The notes beneath the pieces are model-generated. The model saw only the letters and a program-made list of their open reading frames with translations, made no database searches and was not told the origin of the DNA. DNA of 64,000 nucleotides, from NCBI GenBank assembly GCA_965218625.1, contig CBDCLG010000015.1, positions 124,001-188,000 of the forward strand, in the 5' to 3' direction. Made by a program: the position numbers and the translations under genes. This DNA is from Bin5 sp965218625 (GTDB lineage Bacteria; Chloroflexota; Anaerolineae; Caldilineales; Caldilineaceae). Positions 52,162 to 60,492 of this stretch are shown piece after piece; the stretch's first letter is position 1, and each line of letters begins with the position of its first letter.

Positions 52162-53423
52162 TCAAGAGATCGGTGTTGGTGCAATCATATAGTTCCAAGT
52201 TGGACAGATAGGCCGCCGTGTCAGTTGGATTGTTTGGCGTTGCTCTTTGGAGAGCTTGCGGCCCTTCTGAAAAGCTCGGTCAACGAGAAAGGCTTTGACG
52301 GTCAAGCCGGTCGTGGTGGTTGTGCTGCGGATGTAGTTGCGCATTGTGGCAAAAGAGCGCAAAGGTTTGCCGGCCCAGTTGCGCGTTATCTGACTGAAGA
52401 GACGATACTCGATCGGATTATACTTGGATGCGCCGGTCGGAAAATGGCAGACCAGAACCGAGATGCCGAAGCGGTCCGCGCATTGGCGCTGCAATTCAGC
52501 TTTCCAGAGCCAGGAACGGCAGTTGTTGCTGCCGCCCGCATCACAGAGGATCAAGATTTTGTCCTCGCGCTGAAAGCGGGGGCGCGCCGGGTCGGCCCAC
52601 CATTGTGCGATGGCATGGGCAGCAAATTCGGGCGTATCGTAGGAGTTGCCCAGATAGACATAGCCTTGGTTATGGAGGATGTCATAGATGCCATAGGGCA
52701 CGGCCCGGCCCAGCGCATCGCCCGGGAAATCATGCAGATTGACTTGCGCTGGAGTTTGGCGCCAAGTGCGGCCTTTGTTGGCGAAGTTGCCGATCAGTTC
52801 CTTATTCTTGGTATCGACACTGATGACAGGATAGCCTGCTTGCAGGAACTGCTGTCGCACACGACGAATGTAGCCAAACTGGCGGTTGCGGTCGGGATGC
52901 GCCGCGCCCGTCAAGCTCTTGCGGTTGGCGACCAAGCCAAAGCCCAGCTTGCGCAGCAGCCGACCGACTGTGGTGCGACCGATCCTGTATGCCTGTGCGC
53001 GCAGCCGAGATGCAATCGTGCGCAAGCTTAGTTTCACCCATTTCTGTCCATCTGTCGGCAAACCAGCGATGTCGTCATTGACGATTTCCTTGATCTTCTC
53101 TTCTATATCTGGACTTTTTTTTCCAGCGCTGGCCGCCCACCGCCCGGCTTGCGCACCCGCTCCGTGGGCCGACCAGCCATGCCCACGGCTAACTCGCGCC
53201 GCCCGCGGCGAATCGTGTTGACGTTCATACCGGTAATCTGCGCCATCCGTTCGCTGCCGCCATGCCCGATGCGTTCGGCTTCCAACGCTACATACCAGCG
53301 TCGATGCTGTTCGTTGAGCCGACTCAACTAGACATTAATGCGATGGTGGTCGTCTTTGTCTGCATGGGGCTGCGGCGACTGACACATTTCACACTGACAT
53401 TGATGGATCGGTCTCTGGCTCAT
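52162..53423 (-). pseudogene. ISAzo13-family transposase, interrupted
   Basis: The natural start is ATG 53423, with AAGGAG eight bases upstream (MSQRPIHQCQCEMCQSPQ). The frame meets TAG at 53328-53330 and resumes LSRLNEQHRRWYVALEAERI ... GGGRPALEKK. A run of eight A (53115-53122) then puts it out of frame. The -1 frame continues SPDIEEKIKEIVNDDIAGLP and the DDE core: ISVDTKNKELIGNF (Asp), ILILCDAGGSNNC (Asp) and SKYNPIEYRLFSQ (Glu), ending at 52162. Repaired, it is about 420 residues, normal for the family. The separately translatable parts are 53103-53327 (TTG start) and 52162-53061. The A8 tract could allow slippage, but the TAG argues for inactivity. Confidence 0.82.
53115..53122 (-). other. 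A8 slippery tract in the transposase gene
   Basis: On the minus strand gaa aaa aaa gtc places A-AAA-AAA-G in register, which allows -1 ribosomal slippage or transcriptional slippage and joins the two transposase halves. A nine-A tract would give a continuous frame, so a one-base loss is the alternative explanation. Confidence 0.5.
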
Positions 53424-53490
53424 CTCTTTGACTCCTTGATTGTATCCAGGTCGTGGAGCCATTTTAAGCCAAGTCCTGCTGTATTGTTAA

Positions 53491-53507
53491 CGGACAGTTA
53501 CTAAGGG
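53491..53507. repeat. IS terminal inverted repeat, right end
   Basis: CGGACAGTTACTAAGGG, exact inverted partner of 52118-52134. Confidence 0.85.
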
Positions 53508-53744
53508 CGGCATCCGATGGCGGATGTTATCTTCCGATTTTCTGCCGTGGCAGAGTTTCTACACCTTTTCCAGGAGGTGACGGGACAGTCAATGTGACTT
53601 GCCTTATGATACGCCATCTGGGTACCTGGCTGCGATGGACCCAACCCCCCTCCGCCTCCTACAGCGGGAAAGGGATGGAGGAAATCACGAGAGGGAAAAA
53701 ACATCACGTCTGTACCTCAAGTGATGCCGTCTCCCCCTGCATTC

Positions 53745-53821
<77 letters not shown>

Positions 53822-53898
53822 ACACGGGGTTGAGTATACCATGCGGCGCCGGGCCTGCAAAATCGGACCGCCCGGCCCTGATGCGGGCGCCGGGACGG

Positions 53899-54921
53899 TC
53901 AGATTCCGAGGCGGGAGCCGACGAAATCGGGCGCGCCGTTGACAAACGCGGCCGCGGTCATCCGCCTCTTGCCGGCCGGCTGCACGGCATGCAGCGCCAG
54001 CAGGCCGCCACCGCTTCCCACCGCGACCTGTCCATCGACTTCGACGACCAGGCCGGGCTCGGCCTTGCCAGCAATGACGCCGCCCTGCCACAGCTTGAAG
54101 TTCTGCCCCTTCCACGCGGTGTGGGCGGCCGGCCAGGGGGCATAGGCGCGGACCATGCGCTCGATGCGGGCGGCCGGCAGCGTCCAGTCGATCAGCCCGT
54201 CCTGCTTCTTCACCAGGCGGCAGATGGACGGCTCGCCGGTCAGCTCTGATTGGGCAGCTGGCGCAATGTCGCCGGCCAGCCAGCGGGGGATCGTCTCGAT
54301 AAGAAGCTCTGCGCCGCGTGCCGCCAGACGCTGGCTGAGTGCATCGGCGGTGTCGCCCGCTCGAATCGGAAGCCGCGCCTGGGCGAGGACCGGTCCGGTA
54401 TCCATTCCCTCGTCCATCAGCATAATCGTCGCGCCGGTCGCGTTCAGGCCGTCGAGCAGCGCCGCGGTGACGGGCGAGGCGCCGCGGTATGCGGGCAGCA
54501 GGCTGGCATGCACATTCAAGCAGCCGAACGTCGGGATCTCGAGCAGCCGCGGCTGCAAAATCTGTCCGTAGGCGGCCACGACGATCAGGTCCGGCGACAA
54601 CATGCGCAGGCATTCCAGGATGTCCGTTTGCCCCCCATCCTCAGGCGGCTTCCCGCGCCGCAGTCTCTCCGGCTGCATCACCGGCAGGCGCTGCTCCAGC
54701 GCGAAGGACTTGACCGGACCGGCGATAAGCCTCTTTCCGCGCCCGGCCCTGCGGTCAGGTTGGGTGACAACGCCCACGACCTGCCAGCCGGCAGAGGCAG
54801 GCGCGGCGTGCAGGGCCCCCAGGGCGGGCAGCGCAAAGTCGGGCGTGCCCATAAAGAGGATGCGGATCGCCGGCCGGGTTCCGGCGTGAATATCTGCTGA
54901 CAGATCGGCCATGGCCGCCAT
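53899..54921 (-). CDS. fmt: Methionyl-tRNA formyltransferase
   Basis: A 340-residue enzyme that formylates initiator Met-tRNA using 10-formyl-THF. The Rossmann domain starts IRILFMGTPDFALPALGAL. The catalytic region shows VVAAYGQILQPRLLEIP, then NVHASLLPAYRGASPVTAAL (Asn-x-His and the SLLPxYRG motif) and MDEGMDTGPVLAQ. The C-terminal OB-like tRNA-binding domain has MVRAYAPWPAAHTAWKGQNF. ATG 54912 is a possible alternative start. tRNA-Pro lies just downstream; no def gene is adjacent. Confidence 0.95.
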   Translation of the reverse strand: MAAMADLSADIHAGTRPAIRILFMGTPDFALPALGALHAAPASAGWQVVGVVTQPDRRAGRGKRLIAGPVKSFALEQRLPVMQPERLRRGKPPEDGGQTDILECLRMLSPDLIVVAAYGQILQPRLLEIPTFGCLNVHASLLPAYRGASPVTAALLDGLNATGATIMLMDEGMDTGPVLAQARLPIRAGDTADALSQRLAARGAELLIETIPRWLAGDIAPAAQSELTGEPSICRLVKKQDGLIDWTLPAARIERMVRAYAPWPAAHTAWKGQNFKLWQGGVIAGKAEPGLVVEVDGQVAVGSGGGLLALHAVQPAGKRRMTAAAFVNGAPDFVGSRLGI

Positions 54922-55096
54922 TGTAGCACATACAGTCCGGCCTCTCTGAAACTTTCGGTGGGACCATGCGTAAAGTTATCAGAGTTGCATTGAGACGCCG
55001 CCCCCGGTGTTCAGGTGCTTCGAGAGCGGTTGCAGGTTCAGCCGGGCCAGGGCGATACTTCCCGACATTGGGGAAGCGGCCAACGGGAGAAAAGTA

Positions 55097-55750
55097 GTGG
55101 AACATAGAAAAGACGAGCAGCAGTTCGAAGAAAGTTCTCCTCGGATGGAGCCGGGTGAAGCCGAGATGGCTGAAACGGAGGCAGCCGGCGCTTGGGAAGA
55201 GAGCGCGGGCAGCGAGGAAGCCGCGCAGACTCCCCTGGAAGAGAACGAAGACAGCGAGAAAGGCGCGTCGACGCCTGCCGAACAGTTCGCCGACTCGGCA
55301 CGCGCGCAGGCGGGCGCCGCAGCCGGGGCCTTGCGCCGCGGCGAGTTCATGCACGATACCGCCGTCGACCCGTCGGCCGATAACGATGACAGGCTGATCG
55401 CGTTGCTTTGCTATGTGACGCAGGTGCTGATCCCGCTCGTCATGCCGGTCATCGTGCTGTTGAGCGCCAGCAGCAAAAAGCGCCCGTTCCAGCGCTTTCA
55501 CGCCATTCAGAGCCTGGCGCTCTCGCTGACATTCATTCTTTTCGGGCTTCTCATGGGCATCGGCTCGACGATAATGACGTTCGTGCCGGTCATCGGCTGG
55601 CTGGTTGTGATTGTCGTGTTCTGTCTGAGCCCGCTGCTGGCGCTGATGGCCTTCCTGGCCCTGGCCTACTACGGCTACCAGGCCTACCAGGGCAAGCGGT
55701 TCGCCATCCCCGGCCTGACGAGCTTCCTGCAGGACCAGAACTGGATTTAA
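55097..55750 (+). CDS. DUF4870-like small membrane protein with acidic N-terminus
   Basis: About 217 residues from GTG 55097, which follows GGGAGAAAAG; the frame upstream looks non-coding. Residues 1-95 are Glu/Ala-rich and probably disordered. The remainder has three to four membrane helices with DDRLIALLCYVTQVLIPLV, KKRPFQRFHAIQSLALSL (the R-FH-QS signature of DUF4870/Tic20-like proteins), and AFLALAYYGYQAYQGKRFAI. Function of the family is not established. Followed by a strong terminator, so probably a single-gene transcript. Confidence 0.75.
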   Translation: MEHRKDEQQFEESSPRMEPGEAEMAETEAAGAWEESAGSEEAAQTPLEENEDSEKGASTPAEQFADSARAQAGAAAGALRRGEFMHDTAVDPSADNDDRLIALLCYVTQVLIPLVMPVIVLLSASSKKRPFQRFHAIQSLALSLTFILFGLLMGIGSTIMTFVPVIGWLVVIVVFCLSPLLALMAFLALAYYGYQAYQGKRFAIPGLTSFLQDQNWI

Positions 55751-55804
55751 CCCAGGGGCGGGCAGAAGGAGGTCATCCCCCTTCTCAACGCACCTTTCAC
55801 ACCC

Positions 55805-55841
55805 AAAGACCGGGCAGGCAATGGCGCTTGCCCGGTCTTTT
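55805..55841 (+). terminator. Rho-independent terminator after the DUF4870-like gene
   Basis: A perfect 12-bp stem (55805-55816 AAAGACCGGGCA with 55829-55840), 12-base loop, ending in TTTT, 55 bases past the stop codon. The A-tract on the left side would also allow termination on the other strand. Confidence 0.85.
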
Positions 55842-56044
55842 GCGCGTATTGGGTCGAGAATTCAGGTAGGCGTCGGCTGAATGTCAGCATTCTGTTGGGT
55901 AATGGACTTCACATCACATATACTGGGGGGAAGCAGAGATAGGATTGTACGCGGGGCAGCTCAACTGCCTGTCCCTATTGTGTGGAACAATCCTTGCCGG
56001 GGCATCGATGAGTTTTCAATCTTCCCGGCGGATCGGAGGGAACC

Positions 56045-56551
56045 GTGTTGGACCAGAACATCCAAGAGTTGCTGCGCTGGGCCTGGATTGTCGTGGCCGT
56101 ATTTTTCTTCCTGACGGAGGTGTTCACGGCGGGGATCGTGCTCATGTGTTTCGGCGTCGGTGCGCTCGGCGCGGCATTGGCGGCCTTTCTGGGCGTGGGG
56201 CTGGCATTGCAAATCGTGGTCTTCATCGTTGTCTCGGGGGTTGCGGTCCTGCTGTCGCGACCCTTGGCGGCCCGGATTTCACGGCCGGGCGTGCAGCAGA
56301 TCGCCGGCGACCGCGTGATCGGCAAGTGGGCCGTCGTCCTGCAGACGGTGGACCCGATGACAAACACGGGCATGGTGCGCGTGGAGAGCGAGAGGTGGCG
56401 CGCCGAATCGAAGGAAGGCGAACAGCTCGAGGCAGGAGAGGTTGTGGAGGTTGTGGGCGTAGACGGAGTGCGCCTGCTGGTCCGGGCAAAGAAGGGCGCA
56501 GCCCACGCAGAAAGCCCGGAATCGGAGCAGGGGACCGATTCCCCCGCTTAA
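56045..56551 (+). CDS. NfeD-family membrane protein
   Basis: A 168-residue short NfeD (no protease domain). Start GTG 56045. Two to three membrane helices (AWIVVAVFFFLTEVFTAGIV, VGLALQIVVFIVVSGVAVLL) are followed by the NfeD OB-fold domain (GKWAVVLQTVDPMTNTGMVR ... RWRAES ... VEVVGVDGVRLLV) and a charged tail. NfeD and SPFH/stomatin proteins work as partners in membrane microdomains; the SPFH gene follows 15 bases later, in the same operon. Confidence 0.88.
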   Translation: MLDQNIQELLRWAWIVVAVFFFLTEVFTAGIVLMCFGVGALGAALAAFLGVGLALQIVVFIVVSGVAVLLSRPLAARISRPGVQQIAGDRVIGKWAVVLQTVDPMTNTGMVRVESERWRAESKEGEQLEAGEVVEVVGVDGVRLLVRAKKGAAHAESPESEQGTDSPA

Positions 56552-56566
56552 CAAAGGAGAAATGAA

Positions 56567-57481
56567 ATGTCGACACTCGTGCCGCTGATCCTACTGGGGA
56601 TTCTCGCCCTTTTCGTGTTTATCGTTGCGGTCGCCAGCATCCGCATCGTGCAGCCGTACCAGAAGGGCGTAGTCGAGCGGCTGGGGCGCTACCAGCGCTT
56701 AGCCCAGCCGGGCCTGACCTTGATCGTGCCCTTCATCGACTCGATTCAGAAGGTGGACATGCGCGAACAGGTGGTCGATGTGCCGCCGCAGGAGGTGATC
56801 ACGAAGGACAATGTGGTGGTCACCGTCGACGCCATTGTCTACTTTGAATCGACCGACCCGGTCAAGCGGGTCTACAACGTGGCCGATTTCTTCAACGCGG
56901 CTACCAAGCTGGCACAGACCAACTTGCGTAACGTGGTCGGCGAGATGGAGCTGGACGCGGCCCTGACCAGCCGCGACCACATCAACACAAAGCTGCGCGA
57001 GGTGCTGGATGACGCCACCGACAAGTGGGGCGTGCGCGTGGTGCGGGTTGAGATCAAGCGCATCGACCCGCCGGCGGATGTCACCCAGTCGATGCACCAG
57101 CAGATGAAGGCCGAACGGGAAAAGAGGGCCGCGATCCTGGATGCCGACGGCGATCGCCAGTCCCAAATTCTCAAGGCTGAAGGTGAAGCTGAAGCGGTCA
57201 AACGCGTGGCCGATGCCGAGCGATACAAGCTGGAGGTCGAAGCCATCGGACAGGGCATCGCGATCACGACCGTCTTCAACGCCATCAAGGACGCGGAGCC
57301 GGACGACAAGCTGATCGCCATCCAGTACCTTGAGGCCCTGAAGGTCATCGCCGACGGCGAGTCTTCCAAGGTCTTCCTGCCGTACGAGGCGACCGGCGTG
57401 ATGGGCGCGCTCGGCGGCGTGAGGGAGCTGTTTAACGATCAGAACAACGGCAGCAGCGGCAGCCGCCCGGCCGGCAGCTAA
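56567..57481 (+). CDS. SPFH/Band 7 (stomatin-like, QmcA-type) protein
   Basis: A 304-residue protein behind AAAGGAGA. One N-terminal membrane helix (LVPLILLGILALFVFIVAVA) is followed by the SPFH domain: RIVQPYQKGVVERLGRYQRL, DVPPQEVITKDNVVVTVDAI and DDATDKWGVRVVRVEIKRID. A coiled coil rich in Ala/Glu (QSQILKAEGEAEAVKRVAD) drives oligomerisation. Such proteins scaffold membrane domains and control associated proteases or transporters. Paired with NfeD directly upstream. Confidence 0.92.
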   Translation: MSTLVPLILLGILALFVFIVAVASIRIVQPYQKGVVERLGRYQRLAQPGLTLIVPFIDSIQKVDMREQVVDVPPQEVITKDNVVVTVDAIVYFESTDPVKRVYNVADFFNAATKLAQTNLRNVVGEMELDAALTSRDHINTKLREVLDDATDKWGVRVVRVEIKRIDPPADVTQSMHQQMKAEREKRAAILDADGDRQSQILKAEGEAEAVKRVADAERYKLEVEAIGQGIAITTVFNAIKDAEPDDKLIAIQYLEALKVIADGESSKVFLPYEATGVMGALGGVRELFNDQNNGSSGSRPAGS

Positions 57482-57593
57482 TGGTCGTCAGCCAGTAGCC
57501 GGCAACCAGCAGTCAGTATTCAGTAACCTGTAGCCAGTAACCTGTAACCGGTGGTCGGTGTCGTCCAAAACGCCGACCGCCGGCGGCCTTCGT

Positions 57594-60428
57594 TCAGGCC
57601 TGACCCACACGCATGACTTCGAAGATGCGGCGCTGGGTCGCCTGCGCGGTGGCGGCCACGATGACGAGCACCATCACAGCGATGAAGATGATCGTCAGCT
57701 GGGCGATCTCGCCCTCCGCGATCACCGGCAGCATCGGCGGCAGTATCGCCTTGGAGTCGGCCGCGCTGCGGAAGAAAGGCGTGAACAGGACCGAGACCCA
57801 GACACCTATCACGGCGCCGGCCACGGTGCCGTAGATCACGAGAACGGCATACTCTATGGCAAGTTGAATGATCAACTGTCGACGCAGCGCGCCGATGGCC
57901 CGCAGCACCCCGAACTGGTAGAAGCGCTCGCGCAGTGACGCGTAACTGTGCATGAGGAAGGCCAGCACGGCCATCAGCGCCGCGGCCAGAAAGCCCACCG
58001 TCAACGCGCCGAAGACTCCGACCCGCTCAAGGCGCGCTTTTTCCATCTTCAGCGTACCGACAACGTCGTGCCAGCGCACTGTCTCGATCCCGCCGATGCG
58101 CAGATCGCGCCGCAGCTCCTCACCGCGGTGGTTGTTCGGCGCCCGCAGCCACACTTCATACGCGTAGATGGCGCCGCCGATGAGGTGCAGATAGTCCAGA
58201 TTCGCGATCAGGACGATCTCATCCTGTTCGACCGTGGGAAAATAGTCGTAGACGCCGCCGATGTAGAAGTCGGTTTGCATCGTCAGCCCCGGCTCCAGGA
58301 TCACCCAGACATCGAGACGGTCGCCGATGCGCAGCAGGTGTTCCTGCAGGAAATCGCGCGGGACCAGCACCGCCTCGGGCGCGGCCGCCAGCCGGTTCAT
58401 GAGGCCGCCGAGCGAGTCATCGGCGAAGTCCGGCCGGAACCAGGAGACGGACGCGAATTCGGCGCGGTCGACGCCCATGATCCGCTTCCCTTGGCGGCGC
58501 GTGGAGGAGGTAAGGCCATCGATGCGCGCGCCGTAGCTTCCCACGCGAATCGCGCGCTGCGCGTCGAACTTTTGGGCAAACCAGGAGAGCTCGGGCGTCC
58601 AGCCTCCGCCGCTCTCGCCTTCGGTCAGCGGCTGGAAACGGAAATCCCCGCCGGCCTGGTACTTGATGCGATCGACCAGCCATTCATCGACGCTGGCGGC
58701 CAGGGAGTGGGTGTAGATGCCCAGGCCCAGGCAGATGATCACCAGGAGCAGTGGGTTCAGATAGCTGTGCCCCTGGCGGCCGAGCTGGCGCAGCGCCAGG
58801 TGAAAGACGGTGCCGGGCAAGAGGCTGGCCAGCTTGTCGAGCAGATTCATCAGCGGCGAGAAGAAGCGCATGATCAGCAGCGACGCCGTCAGGATCACCA
58901 GCGCCGGCGCCAGGACCAGTAGCGGGTCGCTGTAGAGTTCGGACGCGTTCTCCTGCGCCAGCAGGGCGAAGGCCTCCTGTTGCCCCAGCTGCTGGTAGGC
59001 GTAGACTGTCGGCACAATCAGCAGGAAGTCGAGGTAGGCGCGTCGCCAGAACGGGCCTCTATCCGGGCGGGCATAGGCGGTCTCATATTCGACGATGCTG
59101 GCGCGTGCCGCTGCGATAGCCGGCAGCAGGCGGGCGACGAATGCCAGCGCCAGCGCCGCCGCGATCAGCCAGACATCTAGGCCCTGCAGGGAAACCGGCA
59201 GCGGATCGCGCGCGATGAAATCGAGAAAGCTGTCGGTGTAGCCCATGCCGCGGGCGATCAGCATGCCGGCGCCCAGCCCCAGCGGCACGCCCAACACGAA
59301 GAGCAGCCACTCCTCCACCAGCACGAGCCAGAGAACGCGCACAGTCCCCGCGCCGCGGCTGACCAGCACCGATGTTTCGCGCTGCTGCGAACGAGCGATA
59401 ATGCCGGAGATCAGAACGAGAAAGTAGAGCAGAAAACCGATTGCCGGCACGTTCATGCTCAGGAGCAGGACCGTTAGCGTTGTCTGGCGCTGAACGAAAT
59501 CCTTGAGCGGGTCCAGCGGCGAAACGTCCAGGTTGGCGCCCGGCAGATACTTGTCGATAATCGACATGCCCTTTTCAAAACCGCGCGCGTAGGTGGCTGC
59601 GTAGGCGGGATTGAGCGTGCTGTCGTCGAGCGAGATGCGCCAGCTGGCGAAGCGGGAAGAGCCCGCCACCATCGGCTGCACCCAGTGCAGGTAGTCGGCC
59701 CGCCGCACAAGCAGGGCCTCTTTCATGGCGATGTCCGGCGGACGGAACCAGAACGTGTCGTCCGGTTCGCGCGCCCGCCAGAACCCTACGATCTCGATCT
59801 CGATCCCGTCCATTGCGGCGGTCGGCGCAACCCGGAACTTTTCCCCGGGCAGTACGCCCATTTCGGCGGCCAGGTTGTCGTGCATCAAGACCGGCAGAAT
59901 ACCGGTGGACGGGTCGACGCCGGCCACGTCTTGCCAGACCGCGCCGGCGGTGATCTCCAGCTCCGGCGCGACACCGGCCACATAGACCAGATCAACCTGC
60001 GTGAGAAAACTGCTGCTGCCGCTGTAGCGCTGGTCGCCCTCCGGGGCCAACAGCATCATGCTGCCGCTCTCCACCTGCACGCCGAGTTCGTCGATCGGCA
60101 GACCGATCTCGCTGGAGAGGGTAGTGGCTACGCTGCGGCCTGCCCGTTCGGCTGCGGGCAGGTCCATCGGCTTGCGCGACGAGGGGAAAAAATAGACGCG
60201 CGTCGAAAACGGGGGGCGCCCCGTGCGCGTGCTCAGCGCGTCCAGCTCCTCCTGCAGGATGACGCGGTCAACCGCCTGCGCGAAGAAGCCGGCGCTGCTC
60301 AGCAGACCGACGGTGAGGACGATCTGGAACAGCGCCAGCATGGCCAGCCCCGGGTTGCCAGCGAGGCGCTTATAGGTAAGGTAGGTCAACCCGCCGACCA
60401 GGCGGGGCGCCGCGAAAAGTGAGCGCAT
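57594..60428 (-). CDS. Large FtsX/MacB-type ABC transporter permease
   Basis: About 944 residues from ATG 60428 (MRSLFAAPRL); an in-frame ATG at 60473 is the alternative and neither has a clear ribosome site. The layout is two FtsX-like halves. Helix 1 is MLALFQIVLTVGLLSSAGFF, then a ~300-residue extracytoplasmic domain, a helix cluster (GFLLYFLVLISGIIARSQQR ... RGAGTVRVLWLVLVEEWLLF), a second large extracytoplasmic domain, and final helices (VGFLAAALMAVLAFLMHSYA ... VLRAIGALRRQL ... IIFIAVMVLVIVAATAQATQ). This class exports or extracts lipids, lipoproteins or peptides. No cognate ATPase gene is adjacent in the window. Confidence 0.82.
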   Translation of the reverse strand: MRSLFAAPRLVGGLTYLTYKRLAGNPGLAMLALFQIVLTVGLLSSAGFFAQAVDRVILQEELDALSTRTGRPPFSTRVYFFPSSRKPMDLPAAERAGRSVATTLSSEIGLPIDELGVQVESGSMMLLAPEGDQRYSGSSSFLTQVDLVYVAGVAPELEITAGAVWQDVAGVDPSTGILPVLMHDNLAAEMGVLPGEKFRVAPTAAMDGIEIEIVGFWRAREPDDTFWFRPPDIAMKEALLVRRADYLHWVQPMVAGSSRFASWRISLDDSTLNPAYAATYARGFEKGMSIIDKYLPGANLDVSPLDPLKDFVQRQTTLTVLLLSMNVPAIGFLLYFLVLISGIIARSQQRETSVLVSRGAGTVRVLWLVLVEEWLLFVLGVPLGLGAGMLIARGMGYTDSFLDFIARDPLPVSLQGLDVWLIAAALALAFVARLLPAIAAARASIVEYETAYARPDRGPFWRRAYLDFLLIVPTVYAYQQLGQQEAFALLAQENASELYSDPLLVLAPALVILTASLLIMRFFSPLMNLLDKLASLLPGTVFHLALRQLGRQGHSYLNPLLLVIICLGLGIYTHSLAASVDEWLVDRIKYQAGGDFRFQPLTEGESGGGWTPELSWFAQKFDAQRAIRVGSYGARIDGLTSSTRRQGKRIMGVDRAEFASVSWFRPDFADDSLGGLMNRLAAAPEAVLVPRDFLQEHLLRIGDRLDVWVILEPGLTMQTDFYIGGVYDYFPTVEQDEIVLIANLDYLHLIGGAIYAYEVWLRAPNNHRGEELRRDLRIGGIETVRWHDVVGTLKMEKARLERVGVFGALTVGFLAAALMAVLAFLMHSYASLRERFYQFGVLRAIGALRRQLIIQLAIEYAVLVIYGTVAGAVIGVWVSVLFTPFFRSAADSKAILPPMLPVIAEGEIAQLTIIFIAVMVLVIVAATAQATQRRIFEVMRVGQA

Positions 60429-60492
60429 TTCAACTTTTCGCTTCCGGCCTGCAGCCGGCTGCAACGACTGCATGCAGGCGTATTTGCCTCAG

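Larger units (their letters stand above)
52118..53507 (-). mobile_element. ISAzo13-family insertion sequence, about 1.39 kb
   Basis: Two exact 17-base terminal inverted repeats (CCCTTAGTAACTGTCCG at 52118-52134 and its complement at 53491-53507) flank one transposase gene that fills the element. I could not identify a target-site duplication with confidence. The element is degenerate: its transposase frame has an amber codon and a frameshift. It stands between the second LRR gene and tRNA-Pro. Confidence 0.85.

Noticed and set aside
49202..53330. Genome-wide TAG recoding (for example pyrrolysine) to explain internal TAG codons at 49202 and 53328
   Set aside because: Other genes here, such as the FAH-family gene, the importer ATPase and the giant LRR gene, end normally at TAG, and no pyl gene is visible; two independent nonsense mutations are simpler.
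57482..57593. Short CAGTAACCTGTA-like repeats between the SPFH and permease genes
   Set aside because: Low-complexity and imperfect over about 80 bases; no structure or gene that I can support.
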